In this document: positions 53,649-63,838 of the stretch, piece after piece | How positions within the stretch are numbered: the stretch's first letter is position 1 | How the letters are laid out: each line of letters begins with the position of its first letter | NCBI GenBank assembly: GCA_900315775.1 | Contig: ONAJ01000005.1 | Coordinates: forward strand, 1 to 64,000 | From: an uncultured Prevotella sp. | Lineage (GTDB): Bacteria > Bacteroidota > Bacteroidia > Bacteroidales > Bacteroidaceae | DNA: 64,000 nucleotides | Direction: 5' to 3' | Notes under the pieces: model-generated | Told to the model about the DNA's origin: nothing | What the model saw: the letters and a program-made list of their open reading frames with translations, nothing else | Database searches by the model: none | Program-made: the position numbers and the translations under genes

Positions 53649-54572
53649 TTATCTTACTCGTAGCAGGTCGCCAGCTTGTATCTGGTAGTCGGGCGACATG
53701 TGATTGAGTTTGTAGAGGCTCTTCAGGCGAATGCCGTAATGCTGAGCGATGTCGTACATACTCTCGCCGGCACGAACGCGGTGGGGATGTCCCTTGAACT
53801 GTTTCTCGGCGCGCGACTGTTTCTTCTTGAGGAAGATGTAGTCGCCAGGATACAGCTGGTCGTGCTTGTTGAGCTCGTTGTAGCGAACCAGTTTACGCCA
53901 CGAGATGTTGAGCTCTTTGCCGAGCGACTTAAAGGTGTCGCCGCTGCGTACTACGACGTAATAGTTCTTGTTGAGCTGATATATCTGGTGGAGATTGCCT
54001 CCAGCAGCGTTGGAAGGTCTGTCTAATCCGTTATGCTTCGCAAGGAACTTGTCGTACTTGGTGGCTCTGTCATACTGGTCGAGATTATATACTTCAATGA
54101 TTCCGATGAGTTGCTCGGCATAAGTCGGCGAGGTGGCATAACCACAGCGTTTCAGTCCCTTTGCCCATCCTTTGTAGTCGGTGGTGCTGAGGGAGAAGAG
54201 CACACTGTAGCGCTGCGATGTGGTGAGGAACTTACAATGGTCCTCGTAGCTTTCGTAGGCATTGTCGTAAGCACGAAAACACTCGCCGCGTTCGTCGTCA
54301 TCGTGATAGGCGGTGCGTCCCGTCCATCCGTGACATTTTATTCCGAAGTGGTTGTTTGCCTTCTGCGTCAGCTCGCTATACCCCGCCCCACTCTCAAGGA
54401 GTCCCTGGGCAAGTGTGATGCTGGCGGGAATGCGGTATTTCAGCATTTCCTCGATGGCAAGGTCTTTATACTTGTCGATATACGACTGATAACGCTGATT
54501 CCATTTGGGCTGTGCCATTGTAGTCAGCACAGCCCAAAAGGTTAAGAGGATTATAGATAATATTCTATTCAT
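53649..54572 (-). CDS. LysM-containing N-acetylglucosaminidase (GH73-like)
   Basis: Peptidoglycan hydrolase (307 aa). The signal peptide is MNRILSIILLTFWAVLTTMAQ. The catalytic domain has ASITLAQGLLESGAGYSELTQ with the acid glutamate, NNHFGIKCHGW and YDNAYESYEDHCKFL. Two LysM motifs follow (about 208-255 YYVVRSGDTFKSLGKELNIS; about 265-307 HRVRAGESMYDIAQHYGI). The start at 54572 is chosen because it lies 1 nt after the atpG stop; an upstream in-frame start at 54599 would run into atpG. It is the last gene read after the atp operon and may be co-transcribed. Confidence 0.9.
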   Translation of the reverse strand: MNRILSIILLTFWAVLTTMAQPKWNQRYQSYIDKYKDLAIEEMLKYRIPASITLAQGLLESGAGYSELTQKANNHFGIKCHGWTGRTAYHDDDERGECFRAYDNAYESYEDHCKFLTTSQRYSVLFSLSTTDYKGWAKGLKRCGYATSPTYAEQLIGIIEVYNLDQYDRATKYDKFLAKHNGLDRPSNAAGGNLHQIYQLNKNYYVVVRSGDTFKSLGKELNISWRKLVRYNELNKHDQLYPGDYIFLKKKQSRAEKQFKGHPHRVRAGESMYDIAQHYGIRLKSLYKLNHMSPDYQIQAGDLLRVR

Positions 54573-54573
54573 A

Positions 54574-55545
54574 CTAATTATTTGCGGAGCCTCCGACAAT
54601 GTCGAGCAACTCGTTAGTAATAGCTGCCTGACGACCCTTGTTGTACTGGAGGTTTAGCTCGCGTAACAACTCGTCGGCGTTGTCGGTAGCCGTCTGCATA
54701 GCAACCATACGGGCAGCATGCTCTGAGGCTATGCTGTCGAGGAGAGCCGTGTACAACATAAGGTGGGCAAGTTTAGGAATGAGCGTCGTGAGGACGGTCT
54801 GCATGTCGGGCTCAACGATGAAGTTATCGTTGAGGGGCTTTGCAGCCACCTGCTGACGCTTCTCTGCCTGTTCCTTGTCGCGCTGACGCAGATACTCCAC
54901 AGCCTCGCGTGTAGCAACGTTTGAGGTGAGGTCGCGCTCCTTGTCGGCATTAAGCTCGCTCTCGATGTCTATTGGCAGGAAGGTTTTGCGTGTCAGAATC
55001 TGACTGCCGGCACTCTTGAAGTGGTGGTAAATCATCTCGACGCGGTCTATCTCGCCGGAGAGGAACTTCTCACCAAGTTCTTGTGCCAGACTGATGCAGG
55101 TCTGAACGTTGGGCTTGTCTGCCAGCGCCACAAAGTCACCGCCTGAGGGCAGTCCGAGTTTATTGACTTTCTCTGCCACCTTGCGTCCGATAGGATAAAC
55201 AACAACGTTTCCCTTGCCCAGGTGGGCGTACTCATCGACGACGTGCTGCATCATCTTTATGACATTGCCGTTGAAACCTCCGCAGAGCGAAGAGTTGCTG
55301 CTGTAAACGATGAGGGCGATGCGCTTTACAGGACGTGCCTCGGAGAGGACGGTCTGGGCATCAGCCTCGCTCGCTAAGAATGTCTTTAAGATGTGCTCAA
55401 GCATCGACTCATAGGGAAGCATGTTCTCAATCATTACCTGTGCATGGTGGAGCTTACTCGAGGCTACCATCTTCATGGCACTCGTAATCTTACGGGTGCT
55501 GTTGACTGATGCTATGCGACCTTTTATTTCTTTCAGACTTGGCAT
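54574..55545 (-). CDS. atpG: ATP synthase F1 gamma subunit
   Basis: Central rotor shaft (323 aa), coiling through the alpha3beta3 ring. The N-terminal helix LKEIKGRIASVNSTRKITSAMKMVASSKLH and the C-terminal AARMVAMQTATDNADELLRELNLQYNKGRQAAIT helix (quoted here in part: ASEHAARMVAMQTATDNA) are the family marks. An insertion of about 30 residues (near 195-230, rich in Glu/Arg/Lys) makes it longer than E. coli gamma, as in other Bacteroidetes. It lies 12 bp after atpA. Confidence 0.95.
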   Translation of the reverse strand: MPSLKEIKGRIASVNSTRKITSAMKMVASSKLHHAQVMIENMLPYESMLEHILKTFLASEADAQTVLSEARPVKRIALIVYSSNSSLCGGFNGNVIKMMQHVVDEYAHLGKGNVVVYPIGRKVAEKVNKLGLPSGGDFVALADKPNVQTCISLAQELGEKFLSGEIDRVEMIYHHFKSAGSQILTRKTFLPIDIESELNADKERDLTSNVATREAVEYLRQRDKEQAEKRQQVAAKPLNDNFIVEPDMQTVLTTLIPKLAHLMLYTALLDSIASEHAARMVAMQTATDNADELLRELNLQYNKGRQAAITNELLDIVGGSANN

Positions 55546-55557
55546 AACTTCTTCCTT

Positions 55558-57141
55558 TTACTTATACTGTCCTGCGATATCAGCCATTACAGCCTCAATC
55601 TTCTTCGTGCAGTCGTCGTCAATCTTTCCGCTGCCGAGAGTTTCAATAACATCGGGATTGGAAGAACGGAGCTTGTCGAGGAACGCATCCTGACACTCAC
55701 GAATCTTATCGACGGGAACAGAGTGCATCAATCCGTGAACACCACAGTAGAGGATAGCTATCTGCTCGCCAACGGGCATTGGGCTATACTGTGGCTGGAT
55801 GAGCAACTGTGTGTTCTTACGACCACGGTCGAGGGTCATCGCTGTTACGGCATCCATGTCGCTTGAGAACTTCGAGAATGCCTCGAGCTCACGATACTGA
55901 GCCTGGTCAATCTTCAAAGTACCGGCAACTTTCTTCATTGACTTAACCTGAGCAGAACCACCGACACGACTCACGGAGATACCTACGTTGATAGCCGGAC
56001 GGAAACCCTGGTTGAAGAGGTCGCTCTCCAGATATATCTGACCGTCGGTAATTGAGATTACGTTGGTTGGGATGTACGCAGAAACGTCGCCTGCCTGGGT
56101 CTCGATGATTGGTAATGCCGTGAGAGAACCACCTCCACGAACGTGACCCTTCATACACTCCGGAAGGTCGTTCATCTGCTCTGCTACCTCCTGCTGCTCG
56201 TTGATCTTTGCGGCACGCTCCAACAGACGGCTGTGCAGGTAGAACACGTCACCAGGATAAGCCTCACGTCCTGAAGGACGACGAAGAATAAGTGACACCT
56301 CACGGTAAGCAACAGCCTGCTTTGACAGGTCGTCATAAACGACGAGGGCTGGAAGACCGCGGTCACGGAAATACTCTCCGATGGCAGCACCGGCGAAAGG
56401 TGCGTAGTACTGCATAGCTGCTGGGTCGGCAGCAGTAGCACTTACAATGATAGTGTAAGGCATTGCTCCGTGCTCCTTGAGGGTAGCAACGAGAGATGCT
56501 ACTGTAGATGCTTTCTGACCGATAGCAACGTAGATACAATAAACAGGCTTGCCTGCATCATAGAAACTCTTCTGGTTGATGATGGTATCAACGGCAATAG
56601 CTGTCTTACCGGTCTGACGGTCGCCGATAATCAGCTCGCGCTGACCACGACCGATAGGTATCATTGAATCGACAGCCTTAAGACCCGTCTGTAGCGGTTC
56701 CTTCACTGGCTGACGATAGATAACACCAGGAGCCTTGCGGTCGAGTGGCATCTCGAAAGAATCGGTGAGGTCAATGTCGCCCTTACCGTCGATAGCCTGT
56801 CCAAGAGGATTGATAACACGACCCAGCATATTATCGTTGACGCGGATAGAAGCAATGCGCTTTGTACGCTTAACAACCATTCCCTCCTTTACACCAGAGG
56901 TGGTACCGAGAAGCACACAACCGACATTGTCTTCCTCCAAGTTCATCACAATAGCCATAGTGCCGTTCTCAAACTCAAGAAGTTCGCTGGCTTCCGCATT
57001 GCGAAGACCATAGATACGTGCCACACCATCGCTGACGGTGAGGACGGTACCTACTTCGTTGAAGTCTTCGCTGTTTGAAATGCCCTGCAACTGTTTGAGC
57101 AGCACTTCACTGACTTCGCTTGGTTTTATTTTATCACTCAT
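55558..57141 (-). CDS. atpA: ATP synthase F1 alpha subunit
   Basis: Non-catalytic nucleotide-binding subunit (527 aa). The N-terminal DELSEED-side helix [20 protein letters not shown] is present. The Walker A is GDRQTGKT (173-180). The [22 protein letters not shown] and [26 protein letters not shown] blocks and the arginine-finger segment [19 protein letters not shown] are all present. An 82-bp gap holding a decamer repeat separates it from the four-helix-bundle gene upstream. A typical atpH-atpA junction would be much closer. Confidence 0.97.
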   Translation of the reverse strand: MSDKIKPSEVSEVLLKQLQGISNSEDFNEVGTVLTVSDGVARIYGLRNAEASELLEFENGTMAIVMNLEEDNVGCVLLGTTSGVKEGMVVKRTKRIASIRVNDNMLGRVINPLGQAIDGKGDIDLTDSFEMPLDRKAPGVIYRQPVKEPLQTGLKAVDSMIPIGRGQRELIIGDRQTGKTAIAVDTIINQKSFYDAGKPVYCIYVAIGQKASTVASLVATLKEHGAMPYTIIVSATAADPAAMQYYAPFAGAAIGEYFRDRGLPALVVYDDLSKQAVAYREVSLILRRPSGREAYPGDVFYLHSRLLERAAKINEQQEVAEQMNDLPECMKGHVRGGGSLTALPIIETQAGDVSAYIPTNVISITDGQIYLESDLFNQGFRPAINVGISVSRVGGSAQVKSMKKVAGTLKIDQAQYRELEAFSKFSSDMDAVTAMTLDRGRKNTQLLIQPQYSPMPVGEQIAILYCGVHGLMHSVPVDKIRECQDAFLDKLRSSNPDVIETLGSGKIDDDCTKKIEAVMADIAGQYK

Positions 57142-57160
57142 TTGTTTTAATTTTATTTGG

Positions 57161-57220
57161 TAGTTAACGGGAGTTAGCGGGAGTTAGCGGGAGTTAACGG
57201 GAGTTAACGGGAGTTAGCGG
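57161..57220. repeat. six tandem copies of a 10-bp repeat upstream of atpA
   Basis: TAGTTAACGG followed by five GAGTTAGCGG or GAGTTAACGG units, all exactly 10 bp (57161-57220). The array starts 19 nt before the atpA ATG and ends 3 bp from the stop of the four-helix-bundle gene. In the atp mRNA it reads as CCGCTAACTC or CCGTTAACTC repeats. Confidence 0.9.
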
Positions 57221-57223
57221 ACA

Positions 57224-57598
57224 TTAGTCTTCTACTCCACTATTATTTTTTATACCCTTACAATAGGCATTGAGGAACCAACTTACCTTTTCAATCTTTT
57301 CATTTAGAGAATTATGAGTTTCTGTTGTAAAATAATCTAAATCTTTCGATAAAAGAATATAATAGCGACATTCCTCCACACTCCCTTGAGAAATATTCAT
57401 GAAACGCAATTTTTCCTGTTTACTCAGCCTCTTATAGCCTTCTGCTATGTTTGCAGGAATAGACACTGCAGCACGGAGGAACTGCGAAGACAATGCAAAG
57501 CGTTCCTCTGCAGGAAACTGCCTTACTGCCTTATATACATCAAGAACGAACTGATGCGCGTATTGCCATGCCTTTATGTCTTTAAAGCTATTTGTCAT
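57224..57598 (-). CDS. four-helix-bundle protein (S23/IVS-like) inside the atp operon
   Basis: 124 aa. The pattern FKDIKAWQYAHQFVLDVYKA, RFALSSQFLRAAVSIPANIAEG, SKQEKLRFMNISQGSVEECR and YYILLSKDL is that of the four-helix-bundle family first seen in 23S rRNA intervening sequences. These proteins are widespread in Bacteroidetes as solitary genes, and their function is unknown. Here it sits between atpH and atpA on the same strand, so it should be transcribed with the ATP synthase. A hairpin lies before it and a decamer array after it, which suggests insertion of a small mobile cassette. Confidence 0.85.
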   Translation of the reverse strand: MTNSFKDIKAWQYAHQFVLDVYKAVRQFPAEERFALSSQFLRAAVSIPANIAEGYKRLSKQEKLRFMNISQGSVEECRYYILLSKDLDYFTTETHNSLNEKIEKVSWFLNAYCKGIKNNSGVED

Positions 57599-57632
57599 TT
57601 TCTCGCCAATTAGAGTATTGTCCGTTTACTCC

Positions 57633-57647
57633 ACCGACAAAGTCGGT
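57633..57647. repeat. small hairpin between atpH and the four-helix-bundle gene
   Basis: ACCGAC (57633-57638), AAA, GTCGGT (57642-57647). It lies in the 85-bp gap between the atpH stop and the inserted gene and may attenuate transcription or mark an insertion boundary. Confidence 0.5.
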
Positions 57648-57683
57648 TAACTTCTGATAAATACTGTTAACTACTATAAATTA

Positions 57684-58220
57684 CTATTTCTTTAGTGTTT
57701 GTAGAATATTGTTGAGTTTCGACTTAACACTGGCATCCATGCGATAAGTGTCGTATTCAAGGATAAAGCCACCGACGATGTCGGGATTTACCTCCGTCTG
57801 GAACTCCACATTTCCGTTAGTTCTGCTCTCCACCATCTTGCGCATCTTCTGCTCGGTAGCAGCGTTGACGGCGGTGGCGGTGATGAGTCGTCCGCGGATG
57901 ATGTTCTTCTGTTGCCTGTACAGCGTGATGTACGAGTTAGCCATGAACTGCGCTATAGCCTCACGACCTTCTTTAACGACGAGTTGTATGAACTTCTTGC
58001 TCAGCTCTGTGGGCTTGCTGCCGAGCGCTGTAAGAAGGAGGTCTTCCTTCTTCTGCGCGGCGAGCATAGGGTTGTTTACTGTCGTCCTCAGCTGTGGCAC
58101 CTGGACATAGCTCTCGGCGAGCGTCTGCATGTCCTTATAGACTGCATCCTCTTGTTTCTGCTCTGTGGCACTCTTCAAGAGCGCACGGGCATAACGTACC
58201 GATATTACTCCTATATCCAT
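57684..58220 (-). CDS. atpH: ATP synthase F1 delta subunit
   Basis: 178 aa, links F1 to the peripheral stalk (OSCP-like). An N-terminal six-helix domain (VISVRYARALLKSATEQKQE, DMQTLAESYVQVPQLRTTV, NNPMLAAQKKEDLL) and a C-terminal segment (GNVEFQTEVNPDIVGGFILEYDTYRMDASVKSKL, seen in part as NPDIVGGFILEYDTYRMD) match the family. It lies 6 bp after atpF. Confidence 0.93.
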   Translation of the reverse strand: MDIGVISVRYARALLKSATEQKQEDAVYKDMQTLAESYVQVPQLRTTVNNPMLAAQKKEDLLLTALGSKPTELSKKFIQLVVKEGREAIAQFMANSYITLYRQQKNIIRGRLITATAVNAATEQKMRKMVESRTNGNVEFQTEVNPDIVGGFILEYDTYRMDASVKSKLNNILQTLKK

Positions 58221-58226
58221 GGTTAA

Positions 58227-58742
58227 TTATTTTTTGGCGGTCACATCATCCAGCAGTCTTTCAATGAGCTTCATCTGCTCGGCATCAGAGGAAAGTTTCT
58301 CGCGGAGAACCTTTCCGGCAATCTCTACGGAGAGTTCAGCCACCTGCGCACGGATGTCGCTGATAGCCTGCTGCTTCTCACTCTCTATCTCGGCCTTAGC
58401 CTCGGAGAGCAGTCGAGCACCTTCCGTCTTTGCCTTTTCCTGTGCCTTCTCAACGATGTCGTCGCGAGTCTGGGCAGCCTCTTTGAGTATCTGAGCCTGC
58501 TTTTCGCGAGCCTCCTGAAGCATGGCCTCTCCTTCCTGGCGAATGTTCTCAAGACGCTCTGAAGCCTCGTGAGCCTTCTGAAGGCTCTCGTCGATGTAGC
58601 GCTTACGCTCCGACACCATATTGACTATGGCGGGGAAGCCGAACTTCGCTAACACGAAGAAGACTACCAGAAACGCCAGAAGCATCCAGAACAAGAGTCC
58701 GAGATCAGGCGTGAGGATTGCTGGCAATTTTGTGAAATCCAT
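58227..58742 (-). CDS. atpF: ATP synthase Fo b subunit
   Basis: 171 aa peripheral stalk subunit. A short N-terminal membrane helix (LGLLFWMLLAFLVVFFVLAKFGFP) is followed by a long charged helix with heptad pattern (about 40-160) that dimerises and reaches F1. Only one b gene is present, so the stalk should be a homodimer. It lies 19 bp after atpE and 6 bp before atpH. Confidence 0.94.
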   Translation of the reverse strand: MDFTKLPAILTPDLGLLFWMLLAFLVVFFVLAKFGFPAIVNMVSERKRYIDESLQKAHEASERLENIRQEGEAMLQEAREKQAQILKEAAQTRDDIVEKAQEKAKTEGARLLSEAKAEIESEKQQAISDIRAQVAELSVEIAGKVLREKLSSDAEQMKLIERLLDDVTAKK

Positions 58743-58761
58743 TAGTTACAGAATTACTTAC

Positions 58762-59004
58762 TTATTTAATCAAGAATGCACAAGCAGCGATTGCGAAGAG
58801 GGCACAACCCTCAACGAATGCAGATGTCAGAATCATGTTTGTCTGAATCTTACCTGTTGCCTCGGGCTGACGAGCAATAGCGTCCATAGCGCTACCACCA
58901 ATTTTACCAATACCCAAACCTGCACCAATTGTTGCAATACCTGCTCCGATACCGCAGCCCAGCTGTGCCAGACCTTCAGCGGCTAATAACATAGATGTAA
59001 TCAT
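58762..59004 (-). CDS. atpE: ATP synthase Fo c subunit
   Basis: 80-residue hairpin of two membrane helices joined by the polar loop AIARQPEATGKIQ. The ion-binding carboxylate is the Glu in ILTSAFVEGCALFAI. It is followed by Gly rather than Ser/Thr, and the first helix has no Gln at the sodium-ligand position. The pattern therefore points to proton rather than sodium coupling. The glycine-rich first helix (GIGAGIATIGAGLGIGKIGG) is standard. It lies 66 bp before atpB, the widest gap between Fo genes. Confidence 0.95.
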   Translation of the reverse strand: MITSMLLAAEGLAQLGCGIGAGIATIGAGLGIGKIGGSAMDAIARQPEATGKIQTNMILTSAFVEGCALFAIAACAFLIK

Positions 59005-59070
59005 AGTTTTAAAATTTTTATTAGTTAATATTATTAATGTTTGTTTATACCTTAATTATAATATATAAGA

Positions 59071-60114
59071 TTATTCTTCGTGCTCTTTGTGTGCCAAACC
59101 GATGAAGACAGCACTAAGCATTGTAAATACGTAAGCCTGCACAAACGCTACCAGCACCTCAAGCATGTTCATAAACAGAAGCATGATGATGCTGAAGGCG
59201 TTAAGACCAAGACCGAAGCCTACTCCCATTGACCAACCGAGGAAGATGACGCAGGTGAAACTCAGTATCACCGCGTGACCTGCCATCATGTTGGCAAAGA
59301 GACGGATCATAAGTGCGAAAGGCTTTGTGAATACTCCGAAAAGCTCTATCACAGGCATGATAGGCACGGGATAAGCCTTAAGGAAGAGAGGAACTTCGGG
59401 CCAGAAGATATCTTTCCAGTACTCCTTGTTGCCAAAGAGGTTTATGGCAAGCATGGTGCACAGAGCCAGGAAGAACGTGATGTTGATGTTTCCCGTTACG
59501 TTGGCTCCGCCAGGGAAGATAGGTATCAGTCCGATGATATTCGTTGTGAAGATAAAGAAGAATACTGTCAGCAGGTAAGGAGCATAGGGTTTATAATGCT
59601 TCTCGCCAATAGACGACTTTATGAGATCGTCGTGAATCATCATGACAAACATCTCCATAAATCCCACAAAGCCACCTGGTGCCTCGCTCTTCTCGTCGTG
59701 TTTCTTGTACCACTGGGCACAAGAGAGGAACACCACAATAAGGACGATTACCACAATCCATATCTGCGCTACCGACTTCGTAATACTCAGGTCGAGTGGA
59801 CGTACTGCTGTGCCGTCGGGCATCTTCTCATATATCTTTCCGTGATGCTCCTGGTCGAAGTAGAAGCTCTCGGGAAGACTGTGAGCCGTACAGAAATGCC
59901 ACTCCCCGGTATTCTCGCTGCGGACAATGATGGGCAGAGGAATACTTAGGTGTTTCCCCTGATATGACGCGATATGCCACTCGTAAGCGTCTGCCAGGTG
60001 TTCAAGGACTATCTCAGGGATGTCGAGTTCCTTGCTCTCCTCTTCGGCAGCGATGCTCTGCAGCGGCACTATAGCCATCAGCATCAGAAGGAATATGGAC
60101 TTTAGTTTTCTCAT
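59071..60114 (-). CDS. atpB: ATP synthase Fo a subunit
   Basis: 347 aa, longer than the E. coli subunit (271) because of an N-terminal extension. The extension contains a signal-like segment (MRKLKSIFLLMLMAIVPLQS) and about 110 soluble residues, as is usual in Bacteroidetes. The proton half-channel subunit follows, with five or six helices. The essential arginine is in LMIRLFANMMAGHAVI. The start at 60114 is chosen because it places the signal segment at the N-terminus; an upstream in-frame start at 60177 would overlap the previous gene. Confidence 0.95.
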   Translation of the reverse strand: MRKLKSIFLLMLMAIVPLQSIAAEEESKELDIPEIVLEHLADAYEWHIASYQGKHLSIPLPIIVRSENTGEWHFCTAHSLPESFYFDQEHHGKIYEKMPDGTAVRPLDLSITKSVAQIWIVVIVLIVVFLSCAQWYKKHDEKSEAPGGFVGFMEMFVMMIHDDLIKSSIGEKHYKPYAPYLLTVFFFIFTTNIIGLIPIFPGGANVTGNINITFFLALCTMLAINLFGNKEYWKDIFWPEVPLFLKAYPVPIMPVIELFGVFTKPFALMIRLFANMMAGHAVILSFTCVIFLGWSMGVGFGLGLNAFSIIMLLFMNMLEVLVAFVQAYVFTMLSAVFIGLAHKEHEE

Positions 60115-60130
60115 TTTTTCTCGTTGTTTT

Positions 60131-60526
60131 TTAAGAACGATTAGTAAGACGTGCAAAGAATATCGTGTGGTGAGCAAGGCATATCATGTAGAATGCCATA
60201 AACACCAGGACGAACACCAGCATCGTGCCGCGACCCGGGATGAGGTAATACACTCCCATCGTCATTAGGGCGAGGAGCATACGGAATCCTGAGGTTGCCG
60301 AATAGAACGTCGTGAGGTTGTCGGGCGACTTCGTAGCCACCACGCTCCACAACTTTCCATACACGCCGCTGACGACTAACATAAAGACAGCACTCACTAC
60401 GACGGGCACCAGAATAGTGTCAAGGTGCCACACCTGCATAACGAGGAGTCCTACAAGCGACAGCGCAACAACTATCTGCAGCTGCTGACGAATGTATCGG
60501 AAACTCTGTCTTTTAATGTCGTCCAT
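60131..60526 (-). CDS. small membrane protein between atpC and atpB (AtpI-like position)
   Basis: 131 aa from MDDIKRQSFRYIRQQ; an upstream in-frame start would overlap atpC by 17 nt. Four membrane segments are predicted (about 17-35, 39-58, 75-95, 100-120). Its position just before atpB and its size resemble AtpI, AtpZ or AtpR of other operons, which help assemble the c-ring or import Mg2+. No sequence motif proves this. It is likely a Bacteroidetes functional counterpart. Confidence 0.75.
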   Translation of the reverse strand: MDDIKRQSFRYIRQQLQIVVALSLVGLLVMQVWHLDTILVPVVVSAVFMLVVSGVYGKLWSVVATKSPDNLTTFYSATSGFRMLLALMTMGVYYLIPGRGTMLVFVLVFMAFYMICLAHHTIFFARLTNRS

Positions 60527-60542
60527 CTTTGCTATACTTACT

Positions 60543-60785
60543 TTAGTTAAGTTCCACACAGAGACTCACCTGATTCTTCTGAACCTCAACGAAACCACCC
60601 TTTATGGGGAGCTGTTTCTTCTCTGAGGCGGTAGCATACTCTACGATGCCGCTGTCAAGTGAGGAAATGATTGGCGCGTGGTCGTTGAGAATCTCGAAAC
60701 TGCCGGAAGAACCCGGTACAGTAACGCTAACGACTTCGCCGTCATATTCTATTCTCTCTGGAGACACTATCTTTAATTTAAGCAT
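60543..60785 (-). CDS. atpC: ATP synthase F1 epsilon subunit
   Basis: 80 aa, N-terminal beta-sandwich only (LKLKIVSPERIEYDGEVVSV and GSFEILNDHAPIISSLDSGI). The C-terminal helical pair that inhibits ATP hydrolysis in E. coli epsilon is missing, as is common in Bacteroidetes. Inhibition by this route is therefore not expected. The start at 60785 replaces an ATG three codons upstream. It follows atpD by 29 bp. Confidence 0.93.
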   Translation of the reverse strand: MLKLKIVSPERIEYDGEVVSVTVPGSSGSFEILNDHAPIISSLDSGIVEYATASEKKQLPIKGGFVEVQKNQVSLCVELN

Positions 60786-60814
60786 AATTGTCAACTTTCA
60801 ATTGTCAATTTCAA

Positions 60815-62347
<1,533 letters not shown>

Positions 62348-62393
62348 TTATAGTTTTTATAGTTTTAAGATTAGTATAATCAAAATGTTGTCG

Positions 62394-62424
62394 CAAAGAT
62401 AGTAACTTTTTTCTTTCCGACAAA
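62394..62424 (-). promoter_or_regulatory. promoter of the atp operon
   Basis: Minus-strand TTTG (62424-62421), 19 bp, TATCTTTG (62401-62394), 52 nt before the atpD ATG. Confidence 0.8.
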
Positions 62425-62457
62425 CTTTTTCCTCATAAAATTGGTTATTTTTCTTCT

Positions 62458-63798
62458 TTACGCCACAATTAGCGCCATTCCGAGCACCCACGCAACAAGC
62501 GATACCCAGCCCACATTTTTAAAGAACCACGCTATGGAGATGCGCTCCATCTTCATGATTACTATACCGCTGACGCTGCTGAAAAGAAGAATGTTGCCGC
62601 CCATAGCTGTACTGTAGGAGACGAGTTTCCAGTAGATGTCGTTCTGGGGAGCGTCGGGATACAGCGAGAAGAAGCTCAGTGCCGACGCAAACGAGTCGAG
62701 CACCATACTGAGGAGTCCCGACAACGCCGCCATAACCCACACATTACCTATGTGAGCATCGCAAAGGTCTGCCAGCCACGCCACAGCTCCCGTCTCTATC
62801 GTAACACCTATGGCAAGCATTATTCCCATAACGAAGAGTATGCGTTGAATGACGGCATACTGCATTGTCCTCGGGGTGCGACGATGTATCATCTTATCTA
62901 CATCGACAAGCTTTCTGTTCATCACCTCGTTGACAATCCACAATACCGACAGTACGCACAGCGCTCCGAGGAACGGACTAAGCTGGGTAATGTCGTGGAA
63001 CGTAGGTATGAACCACAGTCCGCCGATGCCTACGAAGAGCATCACGAGTCGTTGCCATTTCTTCAGATTAGTATCGTCGCCGCGATAAGGCATCGTGCTC
63101 CACTGGGAGTCTATATTTTCGGGCAACTGACGCGACAGCCACCATGTGGGCAACAGCCACGAAAGCATACAAGGTAGCGCCAGCGACATCGAGAAATTCG
63201 TTGCCGTAACGTGTCCGTTAGTCCAAAGTACCAGTCCTATAGGGTCACCAATAACGGTAAGTGCACCGCCACAGGCTACGGCTATGACTATAGCTGCTCC
63301 GTATATCTGTCGGTGTTTTCGTCCTGGCACTATGCTGTTCATCATCACCGCCATCATCATCGCCGTAGTGATGTTGTCCAGATTGGCAGAGAGCACGAAA
63401 GTAACTACTGATATTATCCACAGCAGCCGTTTGCTGCGACGCGTGCGCATCATCTGTTTAAGGAAGTCGAAACAGCCGTTGTTCTCAAGTATCTCCACTA
63501 TTGTCATCGTAGCCAACAGGAACAGGGCTATCTCGGCACCGTGTCCCACGTACTTCAGGTATATGTTCTGGGCTATGTACTGCTTTACCGCCAGACTTGT
63601 GGCGCTGGCGCCGCTGAGCCAGTCGAAATACTCGCGGGAGTGCATCATCATTACGAAGTCTGCTCCGTAGCATATATACAGCACCCATCCTACCGTTCCC
63701 GCAAAGACGGCAACGGCGGCTTTGTTTATCTTCGTCAGCTCTGATGTGGCTATCAGAACATAACCTAAAAGCAATATGGTAACAATTACAAGTGTCAT
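62458..63798 (-). CDS. nhaD: Na+/H+ antiporter, NhaD type
   Basis: Membrane antiporter (446 aa) with about 12-13 helices, of the ion-transporter superfamily. Visible marks are VLIATSELTKINKAAVAVFAG, LLATMTIVEILENNGCFDFLKQ, FVLSANLDNITTAMMMAVMM (with the conserved Asp-Asn-x-Thr of NhaD) and ACGGALTVIGDPIGLVLWTNG. NhaD exchanges Na+ or Li+ for H+ and supports sodium homeostasis. It is a single gene whose promoter (63808-63838) leaves a leader of only a few bases. Confidence 0.92.
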   Translation of the reverse strand: MTLVIVTILLLGYVLIATSELTKINKAAVAVFAGTVGWVLYICYGADFVMMMHSREYFDWLSGASATSLAVKQYIAQNIYLKYVGHGAEIALFLLATMTIVEILENNGCFDFLKQMMRTRRSKRLLWIISVVTFVLSANLDNITTAMMMAVMMNSIVPGRKHRQIYGAAIVIAVACGGALTVIGDPIGLVLWTNGHVTATNFSMSLALPCMLSWLLPTWWLSRQLPENIDSQWSTMPYRGDDTNLKKWQRLVMLFVGIGGLWFIPTFHDITQLSPFLGALCVLSVLWIVNEVMNRKLVDVDKMIHRRTPRTMQYAVIQRILFVMGIMLAIGVTIETGAVAWLADLCDAHIGNVWVMAALSGLLSMVLDSFASALSFFSLYPDAPQNDIYWKLVSYSTAMGGNILLFSSVSGIVIMKMERISIAWFFKNVGWVSLVAWVLGMALIVA

Positions 63799-63807
63799 TT
63801 CAAGCTA

Positions 63808-63838
63808 CAAAGATACTAACTTTTGACTTTCTCCCAAA
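63808..63838 (-). promoter_or_regulatory. promoter of nhaD
   Basis: Minus-strand TTTG (63838-63835), 19 bp, TATCTTTG (63815-63808), only 9 nt before the nhaD ATG. The -33 element lies inside the end of the upstream partial gene. Confidence 0.75.
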
